NCBI GenBank assembly: GCA_964396115.1
Contig: CAYNDL010000053.1
Location: forward strand, 1-5,906
Length of the DNA: 5,906 nt
Source: CAYNDL01 sp964396115
GTDB lineage: Bacteria > Patescibacteriota > Andersenbacteria > UBA10190 > CAIZMI01
Direction of reading: 5' to 3'
In this document: positions 1 through 5,362 of the stretch, piece after piece
How positions within the stretch are numbered: position 1 is the stretch's first letter
How the letters are laid out: every line of letters begins with the position of its first letter
The notes under the pieces: generated by a model
Told to the model about the DNA's origin: nothing
The model's input: only the letters and a program-made list of their open reading frames with translations
Database searches by the model: none
Translations under genes and position numbers: made by a program

Positions 1-1299
1 TTTATCGGGTTAAGTAAACGGATTTCCAGGTCAGCTGGAGCAGTCGCTGCGACACTAACGGTGCTCGGGAGCGGACTACAGTGGGTGGTCATGGCCACCT
101 CATCAGCCTCTTGGTCATTTGGTAAGTTTTTTGGCGTGCATAGTCCCGTTTGGGACAAAGTCGAGAATATTGGGCTCATCTGGGCAAACCATGTTAACAC
201 TTTCTCTTCACAAAAACATTTTCTGCTGGCAACTTCCTTCATGGTTATTTTGGCAGCGGTTTTTAGCTATTATCTTGAACGAAAGATAGGTAGGCGGGAC
301 TCGACAGTCCTGCTTGTTTTCGCCGTTACTTCGTCATCGCTTGCTTTTTTTCATGCTCACGCGTTCATTGCTGTATCTCTAATGTGGTTGTGTTTTTGGC
401 TTATTAAAAAAAGCAAAAAAATATTTGTGTTTGGTGTTTTGATCGCGGTTATTGCGTTACCGATTTTTCTATCTTACATGGGTGCAATAGGGCGTTCAGG
501 TTTTATCAAAATAACTATTGGTTACATGGCTCCTGTGGGACTATTTTCCTGGGCGATATTCTGGTTTGTTAATTTGGGACTTTTTTTGCCGATTGCGATC
601 TTGGCTCTCGCGAATGACAACTTTGGCAATAAAAGAAGGTTCTTGTTCGGGTTTCCGGCGGTAACCATGTTTTTTCTAGGCAACCTAATCCAGTTCCAGC
701 CGTACCTTTGGGATAACCACAAGATATTTCTTTTCTCCTGGTTCATGTTGTTACCGATCGTTGTTGTCCAGTTATTCGCTTGGTTCGCAACTCTCAAGAG
801 GAATTACGGAATAGCGGTTCCAGTTATCCTTGTCGGAGCAATCGTGGTCACAATGGTTTTGACGACAGTATCTGAAACAGCAAGTTATTTTTCTTTCCGC
901 AATAACTATCCTTTGTACACGCCAGGAGAAAGAAAAGAAGCGAAAATTTTGGAGCAACTTTTGCCAACAGACGCCGTCGTTTTAGCGGCAACCGACGAAT
1001 ACCATAAGCACCCGATAACGCTAACTGGCAGAAACTTGGTTCTGGGATATGGTGGTTGGATCTGGAGCAGGGGCATGGATCTTGCAGGGCGAGTAAAAGC
1101 GATCGATGTGGCTTTGGCTGCGCCAGATAAAAAGAGTGCCTGCGAAGCGTTTAGTAAATTAAAAGCAACGCATGTTGTTGTAGATTCAACAGCCCGCACG
1201 CAATGGAGCAAGAAACTCTCGCCAGTAGTTTCCGGTCTGCTTGGTGCCGATGAACAGTTCAAATCGGGCGTTATTGACTTAAGGCAAGTTTGCAGGTGA
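1..1299 (+). CDS. Polytopic membrane protein, GT-C glycosyltransferase-like, 5'-truncated by window
   Basis: The frame is open from base 1 to a TGA at 1297-1299, giving 432 visible codons. The first ATG/GTG-type codon (GTG at 61) has no ribosome binding site, and residues before it look like part of a membrane segment, so the gene probably begins outside the window. Numbering from the first codon, hydrophobic segments lie near 10-30, 73-92, 102-135, 141-160, 173-204, 213-230, 241-264 and 270-290. A short WDNHK motif (237-241) sits at the start of a membrane segment. From about 305 the chain is soluble, with a TGRN stretch followed by GYGGWIWSRGMD (349-360) and a C-terminal alpha/beta-looking end. 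This arrangement, many TM helices then a small soluble domain, resembles uncharacterised GT-C-fold membrane proteins that use lipid-linked sugars. The link to the downstream sugar-nucleotide genes supports a role in envelope glycans. The catalytic first loop is not visible, so transferase activity is inference. Confidence 0.85.
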   Translation, partial: FIGLSKRISRSAGAVAATLTVLGSGLQWVVMATSSASWSFGKFFGVHSPVWDKVENIGLIWANHVNTFSSQKHFLLATSFMVILAAVFSYYLERKIGRRDSTVLLVFAVTSSSLAFFHAHAFIAVSLMWLCFWLIKKSKKIFVFGVLIAVIALPIFLSYMGAIGRSGFIKITIGYMAPVGLFSWAIFWFVNLGLFLPIAILALANDNFGNKRRFLFGFPAVTMFFLGNLIQFQPYLWDNHKIFLFSWFMLLPIVVVQLFAWFATLKRNYGIAVPVILVGAIVVTMVLTTVSETASYFSFRNNYPLYTPGERKEAKILEQLLPTDAVVLAATDEYHKHPITLTGRNLVLGYGGWIWSRGMDLAGRVKAIDVALAAPDKKSACEAFSKLKATHVVVDSTARTQWSKKLSPVVSGLLGADEQFKSGVIDLRQVCR

Positions 1300-1351
1300 A
1301 CTTATCTTAATGGCAGCGGTTCTTTTCGTTACTCTTAACTAAAACATTGCT

Positions 1352-2053
1352 ATGCAAGCAATTCTTCCGATAGCGGGTAAAAGTTCCCGAATGGCAAAAA
1401 AATATCAGGGGCCAAAACAATTATTACCGGTTGCAGGAAAACCGTTAGTGGAGCATATGTTGGCTTCGTTACCCGAAGAAATTGATGAATTGATCCTGGT
1501 TGTTGGTGGACCCTATGAACAGGCGATCCGTGATTATTTTGGTGAAAACCATGGTGGAAGAAAAATCAATTATGTAAGGCAAGAAGAGCCCAAAGGGCTG
1601 GGGCACGCAATTCAACAAGCGAAAGGAATCGCCAGAGGCCGTTTCTTGACTATCAATCCTGACGATATTTACGAAAAGAGTGATCTTAAAAGGATGCTAG
1701 CGGAGGCTGACTTGGCAGCACTTGCTTATAAGCATTCTCAACCACAGAATTTTGGAGTCTTCGTTTGTGACAATCAGGGTTACATCCAGCGGACAGTCGA
1801 GAAACCAAAGGAATTTGTTTCTGATCTCGTCTCAGCGGGTGCAAGTTTTCTTTTAGACGAAGAGTTTTTTGAAGTTACGGTTCCGCCTTCAGCACGTGGC
1901 GAAATTGAACTGCCCGATCTGATCCAGGCATTGATCACTCAGAGGAACAGGAAGTTTAAGGTTATCGAAACTTCGTTCTGGATTCCTGTTAACGACCCGG
2001 AACAGCTCGATCTCGCTGATAAAATTATTCAGGAAAAATTGGGAGTTAAGTAA
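1352..2053 (+). CDS. NDP-sugar nucleotidyltransferase, GalU-like signatures, atypical G-loop
   Basis: This 233-residue protein should join a sugar 1-phosphate to an NTP in the cytoplasm, releasing pyrophosphate. The Rossmann-like nucleotide-binding strand starts at Met1 (QAILPIAG). It is followed by a G-loop reading GKSSRM (9-14) instead of the usual GxGTR(M/L), and by PKQLLPV (21-27), which carries the conserved Lys22. KGLGHAI (81-87) and PDDI (103-106) resemble GalU (UTP-glucose-1-phosphate uridylyltransferase), and EKP (150-152) and ARGEIELPD (181-189) are usual for the superfamily. At 233 residues it is shorter than typical GalU (about 300). An in-frame TAA at 1340-1342 lies just upstream, and the first residues are needed for the fold, so ATG 1352 is secure. 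No Shine-Dalgarno precedes it. It is 3 bp from a paralogue and convergent with ugd, which fits UDP-glucose supply. The exact substrate is uncertain, and the Ser substitutions in the G-loop could alter specificity or activity. Confidence 0.88.
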   Translation: MQAILPIAGKSSRMAKKYQGPKQLLPVAGKPLVEHMLASLPEEIDELILVVGGPYEQAIRDYFGENHGGRKINYVRQEEPKGLGHAIQQAKGIARGRFLTINPDDIYEKSDLKRMLAEADLAALAYKHSQPQNFGVFVCDNQGYIQRTVEKPKEFVSDLVSAGASFLLDEEFFEVTVPPSARGEIELPDLIQALITQRNRKFKVIETSFWIPVNDPEQLDLADKIIQEKLGVK

Positions 2054-2056
2054 GAC

Positions 2057-2743
2057 ATGAAAGCAGTAATTTTAGCTGGCGGACTAGGAAAACGCCTCCG
2101 TCCGATAACCGAAGAGGTTCCCAAACCGTTAGTGCCGGTTCTCGGCAGGCCAGTCGTCGATTACACCCTCCAGAACCTTCCTGAAGAAATATCTGAAGTA
2201 ATTTTTGTTATTGGTTACAAGGGAGAGATGATCAAGAAACAATATGGTGAGGAAGCATATGGCAAGAAAATATCGTACGTGGTGCAAGAACAACAACTTG
2301 GCACAGGGCACGCTGTTAAATGTGCGGCGAAGTTGATCGATACGCCATTTCTTTTGTTGTACGGAGATGATATCTACGGACCAGAAGGGCTCCAGAAGCT
2401 CGTAAAACGCGATTGGGCTCTTTTAGCTCGACGAGTGGACCATCCGGAGCGTTTTGGTGTACTTATGCTCAGGGAGGACGGGACAGTTGATAAGATGATT
2501 GAAAAGCCGCAAATTTTTGTCTCCGATCTTTCTTGGGTTGGTGCTGCAAAGTTACAGCCGGAATTTCTCAATGTAGAAGTGCCCCTCTCTCCGCGCGGCG
2601 AATATGAAGCGACCGACATGGTTAATTCCTTGATAAGGGATGGAAAAAAGTTTTATCCGGAGATAACTGACCTTTGGTTGCCCGCGAACACTCTCGAAGA
2701 AGTGGCTGATGCAGAAAAATATTTGAAAGAAAAAGTTAGCTGA
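2057..2743 (+). CDS. NDP-sugar nucleotidyltransferase, RmlA/GlmU-like domain
   Basis: This 228-residue single-domain cytoplasmic nucleotidyltransferase has a canonical N-terminus: LAGGLGKRLRP (6-16), then VPKPLVPV (21-28) with Lys23. VQEQQLGTGHAV (76-87) carries the LGTGHA signature seen in GlmU-type uridylyltransferases and many archaeal or short bacterial homologues. YGDDIY (102-107) supplies the metal-binding Asp, and EKP (149-151), GEYEATD (181-187) and LWLP (206-209) complete the usual set. It lacks the left-handed beta-helix acetyltransferase domain of full GlmU. A GGGAG at 2041-2045, inside the end of the preceding gene, is 11 nt from the ATG, a slightly long but usable ribosome binding site. 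It clearly shares ancestry with the preceding gene (LPEEI, EKP..FVSDL, VP.S.RGE.E in matching positions). The 3-bp gap indicates co-transcription and probably coupled translation. Likely substrates are glucose-1-P or another hexose-1-P with UTP or dTTP; which one cannot be read from sequence. Confidence 0.9.
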   Translation: MKAVILAGGLGKRLRPITEEVPKPLVPVLGRPVVDYTLQNLPEEISEVIFVIGYKGEMIKKQYGEEAYGKKISYVVQEQQLGTGHAVKCAAKLIDTPFLLLYGDDIYGPEGLQKLVKRDWALLARRVDHPERFGVLMLREDGTVDKMIEKPQIFVSDLSWVGAAKLQPEFLNVEVPLSPRGEYEATDMVNSLIRDGKKFYPEITDLWLPANTLEEVADAEKYLKEKVS

Positions 2744-2752
2744 AATAATAAA

Positions 2753-2781
2753 AAAACTGCCCGAGTTTACCGGGCAGTTTT
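2753..2781. terminator. Bidirectional rho-independent terminator between convergent genes
   Basis: An 11-bp perfect stem (AAAACTGCCCG at 2753-2763 pairing with CGGGCAGTTTT at 2771-2781) closes a 7-nt loop. On the + strand the stem ends in TTTT followed by the T-rich TAGTATTTAG. On the - strand it ends in seven consecutive T. It begins 10 nt after the TGA of the second nucleotidyltransferase and ends 5 nt before the TAA of ugd, so one hairpin can stop both converging transcripts. Confidence 0.92.
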
Positions 2782-2786
2782 AGTAT

Positions 2787-4172
2787 TTAGATAGATTTCT
2801 TTACCGGACGGCCGATAGAGTAATAGAGGAATCCAGCCTTTTCCATATCATCAGGTTTGTACATATTCCGGCCATCGATGATAAGTGGCGTCCGGAGTGA
2901 TTTGCGGACTTTGCCTAAATCAACAGTCTTAAACTCTTCCCAGTCAGTTACAATGACCAAAGCATCTGCTCCGTCTACTGCCTCTAATGCTGATTTCTTA
3001 TAGCTGATATTCTCTGTACCCAAAATTGTCTTGGCTTTTTCTGTGGCTTGAGGATCATATGCGTTGATTACTGCTCCTTCTTTTTTCAAATGCTCGATAA
3101 CTGTGATGGAGGGAGCACTGCGCATATCATCCGTGTTCGGTTTGAACGAAAGCCCCCAAACAGCGATTGTTTTACCCTTAACAATCCACATCGCGTCCTC
3201 AATCTTACGAATGAAGTCTTTGCGCGCCCTTTCGTTAACCCTCTCAACTTCCTTAAGGACACCGAAGTCGTAATTGATTTCTTCTGCTATTTTGATGAAC
3301 GCCGAGACGTCTTTCGGGAAGCAGCTTCCTCCGTATCCGATGCCTGCTTTGAGGAAGGCGGGTCCGATACGTTTGTCTAAACCCATGCCGTAGGTTACTT
3401 GTTCGACGTTTGCGCCGGTTAATTCGCAGATCGTTGCTAAAGCATTTGCAAAAGATATTTTTGTTGCCAAGAACGAATTGGAAGCATGTTTGATTAATTC
3501 CGCAGAATTTATATCGGTGGCAATAAAGGGTGCATCAATTGGTGCGTAGACTTCACGCATTATTTTTTCTGCGCGTTCATTTTCTGCGCCTACCACAACT
3601 CTGTCAGGGTTCAGGAAGTCATCTACTGCTGATCCCTCGCGTAGGAATTCAGGGTTGCTGACTACATCAAAGTCAATACCCTTTGGGTTATAAGCACGGA
3701 GAGTCTCTCTGACCTTGATGCCTGTTTGTACGGGCACGGTGCTTTTATCGACAACAACCTTGTAACTTTCAGCAGCTTCTGCGATCTGGCGGGCAGCGTT
3801 TGCAACATGCGTCAGGTCAGCCTTACCATCCTCACGGGGAGGGGTATTTACGGCGATAAAAATAATATCAGCCGCTTTAACTGCCTTGACTAGATCACCG
3901 GTAAATTCCAATCTCTTCGCTTTGATGTTGTTTTTTATTAAAGGCTCCAACCCAGGTTCGTAAATCGGGCTGATCCCTTTTTTGAGTCTCGCTACCTTGT
4001 CCGGATTACGGTCGACGCAGATAACATGATGGCCAATTTCTGCCAAACATGTTCCGGATACTAGGCCCACGTAGCCAGTGCCGATTACTGCGATTTTCTT
4101 CTGTCCATTATTCTCTGTGGCTAATTCTTTAACTTTTGTAGCCTCCCCCTTGTTGGAGGTTTTTTTAGTCAT
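2787..4172 (-). CDS. ugd: UDP-glucose 6-dehydrogenase
   Basis: This 461-residue enzyme oxidises UDP-glucose to UDP-glucuronate in two NAD-dependent steps in the cytoplasm. The NAD-binding Rossmann fold starts with GTGYVG (31-36), with Asp54 (VDRNPDKV) placed to bind the ribose. Family motifs follow in order: YEPGLEPL (71-78), STVPV (144-148), NPEFLREG (173-180), ELIKHASN (225-232, catalytic Lys228), GGSCFPKD (281-288, catalytic Cys284), LSFKPNTDDMR (341-351) and DGRN (433-436). The catalytic residues are intact, and length is normal apart from about 25 extra polar residues at the N-terminus (Lys/Glu-rich). No other ATG, GTG or TTG codon occurs in that extension, so ATG 4170-4172 is the likely start. 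It has no Shine-Dalgarno and sits right after a promoter-like sequence. The gene converges on the nucleotidyltransferases that could supply its substrate. The product is normally used for glucuronate-containing surface polysaccharides or for derived pentose or uronic sugars. Confidence 0.97.
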   Translation of the reverse strand: MTKKTSNKGEATKVKELATENNGQKKIAVIGTGYVGLVSGTCLAEIGHHVICVDRNPDKVARLKKGISPIYEPGLEPLIKNNIKAKRLEFTGDLVKAVKAADIIFIAVNTPPREDGKADLTHVANAARQIAEAAESYKVVVDKSTVPVQTGIKVRETLRAYNPKGIDFDVVSNPEFLREGSAVDDFLNPDRVVVGAENERAEKIMREVYAPIDAPFIATDINSAELIKHASNSFLATKISFANALATICELTGANVEQVTYGMGLDKRIGPAFLKAGIGYGGSCFPKDVSAFIKIAEEINYDFGVLKEVERVNERARKDFIRKIEDAMWIVKGKTIAVWGLSFKPNTDDMRSAPSITVIEHLKKEGAVINAYDPQATEKAKTILGTENISYKKSALEAVDGADALVIVTDWEEFKTVDLGKVRKSLRTPLIIDGRNMYKPDDMEKAGFLYYSIGRPVKKSI

Positions 4173-4178
4173 GAAAGT

Positions 4179-4207
4179 AGTGTAAGAGCGCTTTAAAACG
4201 CTGGCAA
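4179..4207 (-). promoter_or_regulatory. Putative ugd promoter, leaderless geometry
   Basis: Read on the - strand, TTGCCA (4202-4207; 5 of 6 to the sigma70 -35) and TACACT (4179-4184; 4 of 6 to the -10) are separated by exactly 17 bp. Only six bases (ACTTTC) lie between the -10 and the ugd ATG, so transcription would be expected to start at or next to the A of the ATG. That agrees with the absence of a ribosome binding site. The call rests on consensus matching by eye. Confidence 0.45.
4187..4202. repeat. 16-bp near-palindrome within ugd promoter spacer
   Basis: AGCGCTTTAAAACGCT pairs with itself at 7 of 8 positions; only 4191/4198 mismatch. It fills nearly all of the spacer between the proposed -35 and -10 of ugd. 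That is a typical place for an operator bound by a dimeric repressor. No regulator gene is present in the window, so function is inference; a chance AT-rich palindrome is possible. Confidence 0.35.
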
Positions 4208-4254
4208 GGTCAAGAAATGGTCGATTTTCTTTTGTGTAGCTCAGACCAATTTAA

Positions 4255-4277
4255 AAACGCGACTAATGGTCGCGTTT
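4255..4277 (-). terminator. Rho-independent terminator overlapping the NUDIX stop codon
   Basis: A 9-bp perfect stem (AAACGCGAC at 4255-4263, GTCGCGTTT at 4269-4277) has a 5-nt loop. On the - strand it is followed by a T run (GCGTTTTTAAATT). The first arm encodes the last Lys-Arg-Asp codons of the NUDIX protein and the TAG stop runs from the loop into the second arm. On the + strand there is no T run beyond the TTT of the stem, so it should act only on the NUDIX transcript and insulate ugd. Confidence 0.85.
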
Positions 4278-4949
4278 GAGGAAGACAAGGAGCCGGGCGA
4301 CAGCCGCATTCGTGTAAAGGTCGCTGACCGTGGCGGCTTCTTGCCAGGGAATGAAGAAGCATCCGGAAATATGTTCCCCTGCTTCGTTTAGCGGATTGTT
4401 TTCCGAACGAAACTTGTAATAACCAATCCGGTCACTGCATGCCTCGAGATCGGTATCCACAAAACGGACACAAAGAAAACGGTCGCCTTCGTGTGCCTGG
4501 GCAGTATTAAAGAAGGTTGAGTTGCAGTTGCCCGGTGAGCCTGGTAGCTGAAAAATTCTTCCCCGGACATCCACGCCAAGTTCCTCCGTGGCTTCGCGGT
4601 AACCTCCCTCGATTAGGGATTCGTCCATCTGCAAAAAGCCGCGTGGGATGTTTAAGACCTTTCCGCCCGCAAATGGACGATTTTGTTCGACAACACCGAC
4701 GTACAGCTTCTCCTTGATAAAGCAAAACGGAATAATGACCGCATCTCCGCCGCCATTTTCGTGGTAGCACCAGCAATCATAGAGTCCGTTGAGGCTTCCG
4801 TATCGGAGCGTGCCAAAACGAATGTTCGTGAGGGTAAGCTCGTGTACTTTTGGGACCAGCTCGCCATCGATGGTTAAACTCCACCCTCGAGAAGCTTGCC
4901 TCTCGTCTGGTATCGGCGTGAGTATCTTCTTTTCGCTTGTTCTGGCCAC
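4263..4949 (-). CDS. NUDIX hydrolase
   Basis: This 228-residue protein belongs to the Mg-dependent superfamily that cleaves nucleoside diphosphates linked to another group (ADP-ribose, NADH, dinucleoside polyphosphates, mutated NTPs). The Nudix box fits the GX5EX7REUXEEXGU pattern over residues 104-126: Gly104, Glu110, then REATEELGV (118-126), with Ala at the U position. Residues before it (VLNIPRGF) form the usual strand into the box. Around residues 65-90 a beta-strand-rich stretch (AVIIPFCFIKEKLYVGVVEQ) is the usual start of the Nudix fold. About 60 N-terminal residues precede the core and could form a dimerisation or substrate domain; I do not recognise them. Start is GTG at 4947-4949, chosen because AAAGGAG lies 6 nt upstream. 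It has its own promoter and terminator, so it is probably a single-gene unit. Substrate cannot be assigned; ADP-ribose or a nucleotide sugar pyrophosphatase role would be a guess. Confidence 0.93.
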   Translation of the reverse strand: MARTSEKKILTPIPDERQASRGWSLTIDGELVPKVHELTLTNIRFGTLRYGSLNGLYDCWCYHENGGGDAVIIPFCFIKEKLYVGVVEQNRPFAGGKVLNIPRGFLQMDESLIEGGYREATEELGVDVRGRIFQLPGSPGNCNSTFFNTAQAHEGDRFLCVRFVDTDLEACSDRIGYYKFRSENNPLNEAGEHISGCFFIPWQEAATVSDLYTNAAVARLLVFLKRDH

Positions 4950-4955
4950 AGTGTT

Positions 4956-4960
4956 CTCCT
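4956..4960 (-). promoter_or_regulatory. Shine-Dalgarno fixing the GTG start of the NUDIX gene
   Basis: AGGAG on the - strand (within AAAGGAGAA) is 6 nt before the GTG codon. It is the best ribosome binding site in the window and supports GTG initiation over internal codons. Confidence 0.85.
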
Positions 4961-4983
4961 TTGGGAAAGGACAATGACCGAGT

Positions 4984-5012
4984 AGTATTTATTTTTTAGT
5001 TCGGTATGTCAA
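4984..5012 (-). promoter_or_regulatory. Putative sigma70-type promoter of the NUDIX gene
   Basis: On the - strand a perfect TTGACA (5007-5012) is followed 17 bp later by AATACT (4984-4989; 4 of 6 to TATAAT). The spacer is A-rich. A start near 4977 would leave a leader of about 28 nt that contains the Shine-Dalgarno. The -35 is convincing; the -10 is modest. Confidence 0.55.
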
Positions 5013-5017
5013 CTTAA

Positions 5018-5036
5018 GCTTGCCTTCGCGGCTAGC
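5018..5036. repeat. Stem-loop 1 of the noncoding hairpin cluster
   Basis: GCTTGCC (5018-5024) pairs with GGCTAGC (5030-5036) except for one T-T mismatch, around a 5-nt TTCGC loop. It lies 5 bp upstream of the NUDIX -35. No T run follows on either strand, so it does not look like a terminator. Confidence 0.4.
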
Positions 5037-5038
5037 CT

Positions 5039-5072
5039 TTTCCAAAAAACAAAGCAGTTTGATTTTTGGAAA
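5039..5072. repeat. Stem-loop 2, GCAG loop
   Basis: A perfect 10-bp arm pair (TTTCCAAAAA at 5039-5048, TTTTTGGAAA at 5063-5072) is followed inward by an A-A mismatch and a further 4 bp (CAAA/TTTG), closed by a GCAG tetraloop (5054-5057). The inner core CAAAGCAGTTTG resembles the core of the neighbouring hairpin at 5091-5114. Its role is unknown. A weak terminator is possible, but no clean T tract follows the stem on either strand. Confidence 0.6.
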
Positions 5073-5090
5073 TAGGCTTCGACTCCCTCC

Positions 5091-5114
5091 AGCAATGCAA
5101 GCAGTTGCATTGCT
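5091..5114. repeat. Perfect 10-bp hairpin with GCAG loop inserted in the inverted tRNA copy
   Basis: AGCAATGCAA (5091-5100) is exactly complementary to TTGCATTGCT (5105-5114) around GCAG (5101-5104). CTCC flanks it on both sides (5087-5090 and 5115-5118), as a 4-bp target duplication might. The element is absent from the corresponding place in the intact tRNA arm. Confidence 0.8.
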
Positions 5115-5123
5115 CTCCGGTTA

Positions 5124-5166
5124 CTTAATAAAAAATGACCACGTGTTGTGGCCATTTTTTATTAAG
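5124..5166 (-). terminator. Terminator directly after tRNA-Leu
   Basis: A 19-bp stem (5124-5142 with 5148-5166) has one G-T type mismatch and a 5-nt loop. On the - strand the GC-rich core GGCCAC/GTGGTC is followed by ATTTTTTATTAAG. It begins at the base after the tRNA discriminator. The T and A runs are symmetrical, so it could also stop + strand transcripts. Confidence 0.88.
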
Positions 5167-5249
<83 letters not shown>

Positions 5250-5272
5250 AAGTACCAAAAAGTGCTGAAGCA

Positions 5273-5301
5273 AGTTTAGCTGTAAGAGGGCATGTTTTCA
5301 A
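5273..5301 (-). promoter_or_regulatory. Putative promoter of tRNA-Leu
   Basis: On the - strand TTGAAA (5296-5301; 5 of 6) and TAAACT (5273-5278; 4 of 6) are 17 bp apart. A start near 5266 gives a leader of about 17 nt to be removed by RNase P. It is placed back to back with the parA promoter. Confidence 0.5.
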
Positions 5302-5311
5302 CCGTTACGTG

Positions 5312-5340
5312 TTTCCGGAAGAGCTTATAAGAGATACAAT
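5312..5340 (+). promoter_or_regulatory. Putative promoter of parA
   Basis: TACAAT (5335-5340) matches 5 of 6 of the -10 consensus. The -35 at a 17-bp spacing is weak (TTTCCG, 5312-5317). A start near 5347 would give a leader of about 16 nt, with AAGG (5352-5355) 7 nt before the ATG as ribosome binding site. Confidence 0.4.
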
Positions 5341-5362
5341 AGAAAAGTCTTAAGGTCAACGA

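Noticed and set aside
61..63. GTG as the start of the membrane protein
   Set aside because: The frame is open to base 1, no ribosome binding site precedes the GTG, and it falls inside a hydrophobic segment, so it is just the first start-type codon of a truncated gene.
3048..3380. Open frame of 110 codons on the + strand opposite ugd
   Set aside because: It lies wholly antisense to a conserved, intact ugd region and has no ribosome binding site or recognisable protein features.
4141..4151. Strong Shine-Dalgarno-like GGGGGAGG inside the ugd N-terminal codons
   Set aside because: No ATG, GTG or TTG lies at a suitable distance after it in any useful frame; it is explained by the Lys-Gly-Glu codons.
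4517..4977. Several open frames on both strands overlapping the NUDIX gene
   Set aside because: They are shadows of the NUDIX coding sequence, have no recognisable motifs, and lack good ribosome binding sites in the right place.
5018..5166. CRISPR array
   Set aside because: The hairpins are not regularly spaced direct repeats with unique spacers, and no cas gene is present.
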